This document shows positions 8,457 to 15,338 of a stretch of 15,338 nt of DNA, in pieces. How positions within the stretch are numbered: the first letter of the stretch is position 1; each line of letters starts with the position of its first letter. Below the pieces are notes generated by a model that worked only from the letters and a program-made list of their open reading frames with translations, was not told the DNA's origin and ran no database searches. Origin of the DNA: CBETVX01 sp965539935 (GTDB lineage: Bacteria > Bacillota > Clostridia > Peptostreptococcales > Caminicellaceae); NCBI GenBank assembly GCA_965539935.1, contig CBETVX010000059.1, positions 1 through 15,338 of the forward strand, read 5' to 3'. The translations under genes and the position numbers were made by a program.

Positions 8457-9290
8457 ATGAAGAAAATAATTACGGTATTACTACTATTTTCTTTAATAGT
8501 AGCTTCTCTATCGGCTTGTAGTAACACTGCAACTGAAGATCAGGATCTTCTAAAAGTTGGGATTGATTTAAAATATCCCCCTTTCATGTATCTTGATAAA
8601 GAGGGAAATCCAAAGGGCCTAGAAGTAGATTTAGCCTATGCCTTTGGAGAATACATTGGAAAGGAAATTGAGATTGTTAATACAGATTTTTCAATGTTAA
8701 TACCAGCCTTGGAAACTGGAGAAATAGACATCATTATTAGTGATATGTCTGTAAATGAAGAAAGAAAGGAAAAAGTTGATTTTTCCAAGGGCTACCGTTA
8801 TGGCAGAACCCTTGCCCTTGTAAACAAAGATTTTTATGAAAGACATAATATCACTGATAATATGTCCGTTGATGAATTTTTTAGTATAAAAGACATGAAA
8901 ATAGTTGGTCTATCTAGTACAATATCAGTTTCTGTACCACAAAGCTACGGAAAAGATGTAACAGAAGTAACTGAAATTGCTTCAGGAATTATGGAAATAA
9001 CATCAGGTAATTATGATGTTTTAGTAGGTGCTAATACAATCATAGGTGACCATGCAGCCAATAAAGATACAACTGAAATATATTTTGGTATACCTGAATA
9101 TTCAGCTTCAGCCTTTGCAGTAAAAAAGGGAAATGCAGAATTATTAGATGAAGCAAATAAATTTATTGATACATTATACGAAAATGGGGGTTTATATGAG
9201 CAACTTACAGAAAAATACGATGCTGCCGTTGGAGAATTCCTCAAAGATGAAAATCTCGGCCTTTCCTATATTGTCAATAAGCCTAATTAA
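8457..9290 (+). CDS. ABC transporter solute-binding lipoprotein, family 3 (polar amino acid type)
   Basis: This 277-residue extracellular receptor captures an amino acid or related small acid and delivers it to the permease encoded next. A signal peptide (MKKIITVLLLFSLIVASLSAC) ends in the lipobox LSAC, so C21 should be lipidated and anchored to the outer face of the membrane. The mature part begins with LLKVGIDLKYPPFMY and contains GLEVDLAYAFGEYIG and MSVNEERKEKVDFSKGY, typical of the family; the Arg of that last motif is the residue that usually holds the ligand's alpha-carboxylate. AGGAGG (8445-8450) six bases before the ATG at 8457 and the signal peptide define the start; an in-frame ATG 25 codons upstream is rejected. 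It is the first gene of a four-gene operon. The ligand is unknown. Confidence 0.92.
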   Translation: MKKIITVLLLFSLIVASLSACSNTATEDQDLLKVGIDLKYPPFMYLDKEGNPKGLEVDLAYAFGEYIGKEIEIVNTDFSMLIPALETGEIDIIISDMSVNEERKEKVDFSKGYRYGRTLALVNKDFYERHNITDNMSVDEFFSIKDMKIVGLSSTISVSVPQSYGKDVTEVTEIASGIMEITSGNYDVLVGANTIIGDHAANKDTTEIYFGIPEYSASAFAVKKGNAELLDEANKFIDTLYENGGLYEQLTEKYDAAVGEFLKDENLGLSYIVNKPN

Positions 9291-9318
9291 AAATACTAAT
9301 ACTAAATATAGGTCTTTA

Positions 9319-10044
9319 ATGGGTGAAGTAATTCAAAAAATCACAGCTTATTTTATCATCGTTACTTTATTTGCTACTATATTATTAACTGCAACGGATA
9401 ATCTCAGATATGACATGATTTTAAGGGAATCAAACATACTTTTGGAGGCACTTTTTACTACTTTATGGATTAGTGTCATAACTTTAGTTATAAGTATTAT
9501 AACAGGATTTATATTTTATTTATGTATGAAAAGCAAGAATACTTTTATAAATACACTTACTAATGCTCTAAAGGAAATAGTAATGGGAACACCCTTGCTT
9601 GTAATGATATTCTTAGTAGTTTATGTTTTGGGAATTAAAATGGGTATCCATCAGAAAACTATCCTTGGAATATTAGCCTTAACTGCATATATGACTCCCT
9701 ATATGGCTAATGCCTATGAAACAGCCAGTGCAGTTATTGATGAAGATCAATATACAGTTATGGAGCTATATCATTTTAATAGCTGGCAAAAATACAGATA
9801 TGTAATTATTCCACAGATGATAAGACCCCTCATTCCTTCCATGATTAATAATCTCTCTAGCATAGTAAAGGGGTCGGCATTATTAAAAATAGTATCGGTA
9901 ACCGAAATTTCCTATGTTATAACTGTAATTTCAAATAAAAACTATGCCTCAATCGAAGGTTATTTAGTTATGTGGGTAATGTATCTTATTATAACTATAC
10001 CCCTTTCACTACTTGCCTCCCATATTGGAAGGAGGTTAGGTTAA
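9319..10044 (+). CDS. ABC transporter permease, polar amino acid type
   Basis: This 241-residue membrane protein should form the channel with the neighbouring ATPase. Hydrophobic segments appear near residues 8-25, 40-70, 85-105, 110-130, and two near the C-terminus. The cytoplasmic coupling (EAA) loop is recognisable from NSWQKYRYVIIPQMIRPLIP, but the usual EAA…G is replaced (TVM…H). The start is uncertain. An ATG at 9319 leaves 28 bases after the binding-protein stop and has only a weak AGG six bases upstream. An ATG at 9247 would overlap the binding-protein gene by about 44 bases, with GGAG twelve bases upstream. The later start fits family N-termini better. The stop overlaps the ATPase start (TAATG). 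Confidence 0.85.
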   Translation: MGEVIQKITAYFIIVTLFATILLTATDNLRYDMILRESNILLEALFTTLWISVITLVISIITGFIFYLCMKSKNTFINTLTNALKEIVMGTPLLVMIFLVVYVLGIKMGIHQKTILGILALTAYMTPYMANAYETASAVIDEDQYTVMELYHFNSWQKYRYVIIPQMIRPLIPSMINNLSSIVKGSALLKIVSVTEISYVITVISNKNYASIEGYLVMWVMYLIITIPLSLLASHIGRRLG

Positions 10045-10754
10045 TGAAAATAATTTTAGAAAATGTATCAAAATTCTATGATAACAAGGAGATTCTTCAT
10101 AAGATAAATTTAAAAATTTCAGATGTAAAGTCAGTTGGAATTATTGGTGAATCGGGCTGTGGAAAATCTACCCTTCTTCGTCAGCTATCGGGCATAGAAC
10201 TTACTGATGAAGGTACTATTAAAGTAAATGATATAATAATAAACAAAAACAATTTAAAGACCTATCAAAATAAAATAGGCTATGTTTTCCAAAAGCATAA
10301 TTTATTCCCCCATATTACTATAAGGGAAAATATATTGCTCATTTTAGAAAAAATAAAGAAGATGGAAAAAAGTAAAGCACAAAAAAGATGTAATGAAGTC
10401 CTTGAAGAATTTTTCTTAAGGGAGATAGCTGACCAAATCCCCAGCAAAATTTCTGGTGGACAGGCCCAAAGAGCTTCTATCGCAAGGGCCATTGCTACTA
10501 AACCAGAGCTGCTGTTTCTAGACGAACCAACGGCAGCCCTTGACCCACTACTTACTAAAGAGGTTCTAGACTCTATAAAGATTTTAAAAAGCAACGGTGT
10601 AGAATTTATCTTTGTAACCCACGAAATGGAATTTTTAAAGAAATTTGCTGATTACTTTGTATATATGGATAGGGGACAAATTATTGAGCATGGAAGTATG
10701 GATAATCTAAATAATCCAAAAACTAAGAAACTTAAAAGATTTTTAACTAGATAG
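10044..10754 (+). CDS. ABC transporter ATP-binding protein, polar amino acid type
   Basis: This 236-residue ATPase powers the importer. Visible motifs are Walker A GESGCGKST, Q-loop VFQKHNLFPH, signature ISGGQAQRASIARA, Walker B LLFLDEPTAALD and the H-loop VTHEME. Its length is typical of the GlnQ/HisP group, without an added regulatory domain. GGAGG (10031-10035) is eight bases before the ATG, which overlaps the permease stop by one base, so production of the two should be coupled. The next gene starts 11 bases after its stop, on the same strand. Confidence 0.95.
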   Translation: MKIILENVSKFYDNKEILHKINLKISDVKSVGIIGESGCGKSTLLRQLSGIELTDEGTIKVNDIIINKNNLKTYQNKIGYVFQKHNLFPHITIRENILLILEKIKKMEKSKAQKRCNEVLEEFFLREIADQIPSKISGGQAQRASIARAIATKPELLFLDEPTAALDPLLTKEVLDSIKILKSNGVEFIFVTHEMEFLKKFADYFVYMDRGQIIEHGSMDNLNNPKTKKLKRFLTR

Positions 10755-10765
10755 GAGGAAAAAAC

Positions 10766-11449
10766 ATGTTGAATACTAAAGAAGTTTTTGAAGGTTTTGA
10801 AAAAATAAGTGCCTATACCTTTGCAACAATTGACGGTGATTATCCTGAAACTAGGATTGCTCACTTTTTAACCTATGATGATGAAGGATTATATTTTCAA
10901 ACAATGAAGGTTAAACCCTTTTATGGTCAGCTTAAGAAAACTGGCAAGGTAGCAGTATGTTCCCTTGTTGCTGAAAATGTTGCAGCAACCCACGATGAAA
11001 ATGGACTACCTAGTTTTCCAGAGGGTTATTTTATCAGGGTAAGTGGAGATGTTAGAGAGCTTTCCTTTGAAGAGCTTACAGTTAAGGCTGAAAAAGACAG
11101 TAGATTTTTACCACTTGTTAAGGATATTGAACGTTATCCAACTATGACAACCTTCGTACTATATAAATATAAAGGGGAATTATATGATTATGACTTTGAA
11201 ATGAAAAATCGTGATCATAAATTAGAGCGCCAACGTTTCTCCTTTGGTGGTATGGAGGTCATTCCACCAGGTTTTACTATCAACAAGGATAAATGTATTA
11301 GTTGTGGTAAATGTGAGGTGGCATGTACCTTCAAGTCTATAATTCCAGGTGAAAAATACTCTATAAACCCTAATCGTTGTGACGAATGTGGCTCTTGCGC
11401 CTTAGTCTGTCCTGTAAATGCTATTGAAACAAAGGTACCAATGGAATAA
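10766..11449 (+). CDS. Pyridoxamine-phosphate-oxidase-like split barrel fused to a two-[4Fe-4S] ferredoxin
   Basis: In this 227-residue cytoplasmic protein, residues 1-~145 look like the flavin/heme-binding split-barrel fold of the PNPOx-like superfamily (FATIDGDYPETRIAHF, LYFQTMKVKPFYGQLKKTGKVAV). Residues 177-215 carry two ferredoxin motifs: C177-C180-C183-C187 and C205-C208-C211-C215 with a Pro after the last Cys. Such fusions occur in anaerobic Firmicutes and are thought to pass electrons between a bound flavin and ferredoxin-type partners; the reaction is generally unknown. It is the last gene of the ABC importer operon (AGGAGG about eight bases before the ATG) and precedes a terminator. 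A plausible but unproven idea is reductive processing of the imported compound. No cluster Cys is missing. Confidence 0.9.
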   Translation: MLNTKEVFEGFEKISAYTFATIDGDYPETRIAHFLTYDDEGLYFQTMKVKPFYGQLKKTGKVAVCSLVAENVAATHDENGLPSFPEGYFIRVSGDVRELSFEELTVKAEKDSRFLPLVKDIERYPTMTTFVLYKYKGELYDYDFEMKNRDHKLERQRFSFGGMEVIPPGFTINKDKCISCGKCEVACTFKSIIPGEKYSINPNRCDECGSCALVCPVNAIETKVPME

Positions 11450-11498
11450 TACATGTCCAACAAATATTTTATTTATAAAAGTTAAGAAAGTAAAAAAG

Positions 11499-11529
11499 GA
11501 CAAGGTGTATATAAAAATATCACCTTGTC
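11499..11529. terminator. Probably bidirectional terminator between the ABC operon and potABCD
   Basis: GACAAGGTG (11499-11507) and CACCTTGTC (11521-11529) form a nine-base-pair stem with an AT-rich loop that may pair further. On the minus strand it is followed by CCTTTTTTA (potD side). On the plus strand it is followed by TCTTTTG, a weaker T-tract. It lies 50 bases after the ferredoxin-fusion stop and 19 bases beyond the potD stop, so it can serve both convergent operons. Confidence 0.8.
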
Positions 11530-11547
11530 TCTTTTGCTATATTCTTA

Positions 11548-12597
11548 TTAATTTGCTGCTTTAATTTCCGTCCAGATTCTATCGTATTCTTTAAGCATAT
11601 CTGTTAAGTCCTCATATACTTCACAACTCTTTATAACTTCTTCACTAGGATAAGCAGTAGGATCATTTGCAGTCTCTGGGTCTAATAATTTCTTAGCCTC
11701 AGTATGAGGTGTTGAATATCCTATATAATCAGTATTTCTAAAGGCTATATCTGGTTCATTCATAAAGTTAATGAACATTTCAGCTTCCTTTTTATTTTTA
11801 GCAGTTTTAGGTATAACCATGGCATCTACAAATATATTACTACCTTCCTTTGGAACAACATATTCTAAATCAGGATTTTCCTCTTTCATAAATACTGCAT
11901 CTCCTGCCCAAACAACGGCTAGGGCAGCCTCTCCATTTATCATCTTATCTTTAACTTCGTCACCTACATAGGCTAAAACAAGGGGTTTTTGTTTAATAAG
12001 CTCTTCCTTAGCTGCTTCTAACTCTTCAATATTTCTTGTGTTTAGTGAGTATCCTAGCTTTTGAAGAGCTACACCTATAGTTTCTCTTTGACTATCTAAC
12101 ATCAGAATTTGTTTTTCATACTTTTCATCCCATAATATATCCCAGCTATCTACTGGCTCATCTACCATGGTCTTATTATAAAGTATCCCTACTGTACCCC
12201 ACATATATGGTACAGAATACTCGTCATTTGGGTCATATTGTAACCCTTTAAATTCATCAGAAATATATTTGTAATTTGGAATGTTTTCAAAATCTATTTT
12301 CTGTAACATATCTTCTCTAATCATCTTACTTATCATATAATCTGAAGGAATAGCCACATCATAGTTATTTCCCCCAGCATTTATCTTTACATACATATCT
12401 TCATTAGTAGCAAAGGTTTCATAGTTAACCTTTATACCATATTTTTCTTCAAACTCATCTAGCACTGTTTCATCAATATAGTCTCCCCAATTATAAACAT
12501 TGACAGTTGGAGTATCATCCTTAGCACATCCAGCAGCTACAATAGTTAAAACAAGTCCTAATGTTATTAACATAATCTTTCTAAAGGTTTTTTTCAT
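11548..12597 (-). CDS. potD: Spermidine/putrescine-binding lipoprotein PotD
   Basis: This 349-residue polyamine receptor has the length of characterised PotD. The signal peptide ends in the lipobox AAGC (C24). The mature protein starts with the hallmark VNVYNWGDYIDETVLDEF, followed by YEKYGIKVNYETFATNEDMYVKI-type sequence, VPYMWGTVGILYN and ALAVVWAGDA, all typical of the PotD/PotF group. It captures polyamines outside the membrane and delivers them to PotB/PotC. Its ATG overlaps the potC stop (TAATG), making it the last gene of the operon, just ahead of the terminator. Specificity between putrescine and spermidine cannot be read by eye. Confidence 0.95.
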   Translation of the reverse strand: MKKTFRKIMLITLGLVLTIVAAGCAKDDTPTVNVYNWGDYIDETVLDEFEEKYGIKVNYETFATNEDMYVKINAGGNNYDVAIPSDYMISKMIREDMLQKIDFENIPNYKYISDEFKGLQYDPNDEYSVPYMWGTVGILYNKTMVDEPVDSWDILWDEKYEKQILMLDSQRETIGVALQKLGYSLNTRNIEELEAAKEELIKQKPLVLAYVGDEVKDKMINGEAALAVVWAGDAVFMKEENPDLEYVVPKEGSNIFVDAMVIPKTAKNKKEAEMFINFMNEPDIAFRNTDYIGYSTPHTEAKKLLDPETANDPTAYPSEEVIKSCEVYEDLTDMLKEYDRIWTEIKAAN

Positions 12598-13385
12598 TAA
12601 ACGTTCCCCTTCCTTTTTGTATTTTTATCTGTTCTTATATTTATAATCAATAATAGAATAAGAACAGTGGTAAACATTAGTGTAGATAATGCATTTATCT
12701 TAGGGTTTATTCCCCTTCTAGCCATGGAATAAATAGTTATAGATAAATTAGATACTCCAGAACCAGTAGTGAAAAAGCTTATAACAAAATCATCTATTGA
12801 TAGTGTAAAGGCTAAAAGAGCTCCTGTTATTATTCCTGGCATAATTTGAGGTATTATAACCTTCCTAAGGGCATACCAAGGAGTTGCTCCTAGGTCTAAC
12901 GCCGCCTCATAAAGGTTAGCATCCAACTGCTTTAACTTAGGAAGAACCGATAATATCACATAGGGTATATTAAAGGTAATATGTGCAAGTAAAAGTGTAG
13001 TAAAACCTAAAGGTAGTTTTATAAATATAAATAATATCATTAAGGCTATACCAGTCACTATATCTGCATTTAATACAGGGATATATGTTAAATTCATTAT
13101 TATTTTTTTTTCTGTACTTTTCATATTGTGTATTCCTAATGCAGCAGCCGTTCCTATAATAGTGGCTATTAGTGCCGATAAAACTGCAATTGCTATTGTA
13201 TAATAGAGGGATGTCATTATCTGGGAATCCTTAAAAAGTTCTCCATACCATCTAAGGGTAAAACCTCCCCAACTGCCTCTAGAACGGGAATTATTAAAGG
13301 AAAAAATTATTAATATGATAATGGGAGCATAAAGAAATAAATAAATCAAGGAGCCGTATACTCTTTTGAAAATTTTCTCTACCAT
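12597..13385 (-). CDS. potC: Polyamine ABC transporter permease PotC
   Basis: This 262-residue inner-membrane protein has about six transmembrane segments, beginning with LIYLFLYAPIIILIIFSFNN and the 'FNNSRSRGSWGGFTLRWY' segment typical of PotC/PotI. The coupling loop EAALDLGATPWYALRKVIIP matches the EAA…G consensus and should dock on PotA. It partners with PotB. GAGGGGG precedes the ATG, which overlaps the end of potB by seven bases; the stop overlaps potD by one base. Confidence 0.95.
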   Translation of the reverse strand: MVEKIFKRVYGSLIYLFLYAPIIILIIFSFNNSRSRGSWGGFTLRWYGELFKDSQIMTSLYYTIAIAVLSALIATIIGTAAALGIHNMKSTEKKIIMNLTYIPVLNADIVTGIALMILFIFIKLPLGFTTLLLAHITFNIPYVILSVLPKLKQLDANLYEAALDLGATPWYALRKVIIPQIMPGIITGALLAFTLSIDDFVISFFTTGSGVSNLSITIYSMARRGINPKINALSTLMFTTVLILLLIINIRTDKNTKRKGNV

Positions 13386-14200
13386 AGTTTAGCCCCCTCT
13401 CTATCCTTATCATATCTATTGAGTACAGCCATACTTAAGAGTATCAATATCATCATAATAATAGAAATAGCTGATCCAAAATTCCAATTGCCTACACTAA
13501 GGAATTGTTGCTCAATTAAATTTCCTATGAGAGTAAATTGTCCTCCTCCCAATAGTCTCGAAATAACAAAGGTTGTTATGGCTGGCATAAATACCATCAC
13601 AATTCCAGAAATAACTCCAGGCATACTTAAAGGAAAGATTATTTTTATAAAAACTATAAATTCATCTGCACCTAAATCCCTAGCGGCTTCTATTAGACTT
13701 CTATCAATTTTTATTAAAACTGAGTAGATTGGTAGAACCATAAAGGGTAAAAAATTGTAAACCATCCCTAGAATTACTGCCCCTTCAGTGTACATAAAAT
13801 TCATAGTAGGAATATTAAAAAAGTTTAATAGCTTATTTATTAGACCATTACGTTCTAATAGAGCCATCCATGAATAGGTTCTAAGCAAGAAGTTCATCCA
13901 CATTGGAATAACAAATAGTAATACCAGTATATTTCTAGACTTAATATTTGACTTAGATATAATCATAGCCATAGGATATCCTAAAATCAAACATATGGCA
14001 GTACTTATTAATGCCAACTTTACAGAACGCATAAGAACACCTATATATAGCGGATCAAAAAATCTTTTATAATGGTCCAATGTAAATGAAAATCCATTAT
14101 TATCATAGTTTATACTAAATGAAAGTACTAAAAGTATTGGAACTAATATGAATAAAACCATCCATAGAACATAGGGATAAGCAATCCATTTCCTTGTCAT
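13379..14200 (-). CDS. potB: Polyamine ABC transporter permease PotB
   Basis: This 273-residue membrane protein has about six transmembrane helices, the first being YPYVLWMVLFILVPILLVLSF. The coupling loop EAARDLGADEFIVFIKIIFP carries the EAA…G motif. PotB and PotC together make the polyamine channel. AAGGAG about nine bases upstream supports the ATG at 14200, which lies only one base after the potA stop. The end overlaps potC by seven bases. Nothing appears truncated. Confidence 0.95.
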   Translation of the reverse strand: MTRKWIAYPYVLWMVLFILVPILLVLSFSINYDNNGFSFTLDHYKRFFDPLYIGVLMRSVKLALISTAICLILGYPMAMIISKSNIKSRNILVLLFVIPMWMNFLLRTYSWMALLERNGLINKLLNFFNIPTMNFMYTEGAVILGMVYNFLPFMVLPIYSVLIKIDRSLIEAARDLGADEFIVFIKIIFPLSMPGVISGIVMVFMPAITTFVISRLLGGGQFTLIGNLIEQQFLSVGNWNFGSAISIIMMILILLSMAVLNRYDKDREGAKLW

Positions 14201-14201
14201 A

Positions 14202-15245
14202 TTAACTTACTCCTTTTTTCATTATATGGATATCATTAGGTTCTAAATCTAATCCAATTATTGAATCTACAGAAGCCATCTTGGTACTATGAATTTTGAA
14301 AATATGATTGGCACATTTTACTATCATTTCATAATGTACCCCCTTAAAAGTAACTGATACAACTTTACCATTTAATATATCCTCTCTAGCAGATACTATC
14401 TTTATATCTTCAGGTCTAATAACTACATCAACCTTTTCTTTTTTTCCAAATCCTTTGTCTAAACACTTATACTTATGTCCTGCAAATTCTACTAAATAAT
14501 CATCATGCATTATTCCATCTATTATAGTACTTTCTCCTATAAAATCAGCTACAAAGGCATTTTTAGGCTCATTATATATCATTTCTGGGCTACCTATTTG
14601 CTGAATTGCACCATCCTTCATGACAACTATAGTATCAGACATAGTAAGGGCTTCTTCCTGATCATGGGTTACAAAGATGAAGGTTATTCCAAGCTTTTGC
14701 TGCATCTTTTTCAGTTCCATTTGCATTTCTTTTCTAAGTTTTAAATCAAGGGCTCCCAATGGCTCATCTAAAAGTAATACTTCTGGTTCATTTATTAGAG
14801 CTCTAGCAATTGCTACCCTTTGCTGTTGACCTCCACTAAGGGAAGTTATATCCCTTTCTTCAAATCCCCTTAAATTAACTAATGAAAGCATTTCTTTTAC
14901 TTTCTTTTCAATAGTATTTGAATCTATCTTTTTTATTTTAAGACCAAAAGCAATATTTTCAGATACGTTCATATGGGGAAAAAGGGCATACTTTTGAAAT
15001 ACAGTATTTACTCTACGCTTATATGCCGGTATATTTACTATATTATTTCCTTCAAATAAAATCTCTCCAGAGGTAGGGGTTTCAAACCCTCCTATTAATC
15101 TGAGAGTTGTAGTTTTACCACATCCACTAGGGCCAAGCAGAGTTAAAAATTCATTTTTTCTAACATATAGATTTATATTCTTTAAAGCCATATGCCCACT
15201 ATATTCTTTAGAAATATTTTTTAATTCAACAATATTTTCACTCAT
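14202..15245 (-). CDS. potA: Polyamine ABC transporter ATPase PotA
   Basis: This 347-residue ATPase energises spermidine/putrescine uptake. Motifs are Walker A GPSGCGKT (38-45), Q-loop FQKYALFPH (Q84), signature LSGGQ (136-140), Walker B VLLLDEP (156-162) and H-loop H194. The last ~110 residues form the TOBE-type regulatory domain (AFVADFIGES, VVIRPEDIKIV) typical of PotA and other long importer ATPases. A TTG five codons upstream is in frame, but GGAGGTGA lies inside that extension, so the ATG at 15245 is the start. It is the first gene of potABCD. No regulator gene is visible upstream within the window. Confidence 0.95.
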   Translation of the reverse strand: MSENIVELKNISKEYSGHMALKNINLYVRKNEFLTLLGPSGCGKTTTLRLIGGFETPTSGEILFEGNNIVNIPAYKRRVNTVFQKYALFPHMNVSENIAFGLKIKKIDSNTIEKKVKEMLSLVNLRGFEERDITSLSGGQQQRVAIARALINEPEVLLLDEPLGALDLKLRKEMQMELKKMQQKLGITFIFVTHDQEEALTMSDTIVVMKDGAIQQIGSPEMIYNEPKNAFVADFIGESTIIDGIMHDDYLVEFAGHKYKCLDKGFGKKEKVDVVIRPEDIKIVSAREDILNGKVVSVTFKGVHYEMIVKCANHIFKIHSTKMASVDSIIGLDLEPNDIHIMKKGVS

Positions 15246-15338
15246 AACCCTCACCTCCAAAAAAGTGAACTAAGTCCTTATAAATCAACTAACTAACCTA
15301 AATAAAAAATCTCTATCCTAATATTAATAAATTTACAT
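15246..15338 (-). promoter_or_regulatory. Upstream region of potABCD, cut by the window edge
   Basis: The 93 bases before potA contain its ribosome binding site (GGAGGTGA) and a possible -10 TATAAG about 50 bases upstream without a good -35. The short repeat TTAGTTAGTTG lies beside it. No regulator binding site can be named. Confidence 0.25.

Overview
The window looks like a chromosomal stretch from a low-GC, Gram-positive anaerobe of the Clostridia type. The DNA is visibly AT-rich, almost every gene has a strong AGGAGG-type ribosome binding site, genes overlap by TAATG couplings, lipoproteins carry short lipoboxes, and one protein fuses a flavin-type split barrel to a two-cluster ferredoxin. 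This is an inference from sequence style, not a species identification. I see no tRNA, rRNA, CRISPR array, phage gene or complete insertion sequence.

Layout. (1) Bases 1-216 hold a hairpin and what may be the decayed start of a transposase. (2) Bases 217-4583 hold a LysR-type regulator, an enolase-superfamily sugar-acid dehydratase-like gene broken by one in-frame TAA, and two convergent M20 metallopeptidase/amidohydrolase genes that both lose their 3' ends at the same point (about 3550). (3) Bases 4584-4971 are non-coding, with an extended -10 promoter and a terminator. (4) Bases 4972-8174 on the minus strand form a probable operon: AraC-type regulator, a decapitated haloacetate-dehalogenase-like hydrolase, and the large and small subunits of an aconitase-family hydro-lyase (LeuC/LeuD, homoaconitase or dimethylmalate-dehydratase type). 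(5) Bases 8457-11449 on the plus strand are an intact four-gene operon: family 3 solute-binding lipoprotein, permease and ATPase of a polar-amino-acid-type ABC importer, then the split-barrel/ferredoxin fusion. (6) A probably bidirectional terminator separates it from potABCD, an intact spermidine/putrescine importer on the minus strand (15245-11548).

How it fits together. The two ABC importers look intact and are organised as tight operons. The left half reads as a former catabolic region for small acids or acylated compounds (dehydratase, two M20 hydrolases, a dehalogenase-like hydrolase, an aconitase-like hydro-lyase, two regulators). It carries four independent gene lesions within about 6 kb. 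Either this region is decaying after its substrate ceased to matter, or some lesions are sequencing or assembly errors. The aconitase-like pair, the AraC gene and the LysR gene remain open and well formed.

I did not find a convincing new biological system. The most interesting items are the double truncation junction, the concentration of decay in one functional region, candidate regulator half-sites, the unusual substrate loop of the aconitase small subunit, and the redox fusion placed inside an amino-acid importer operon.
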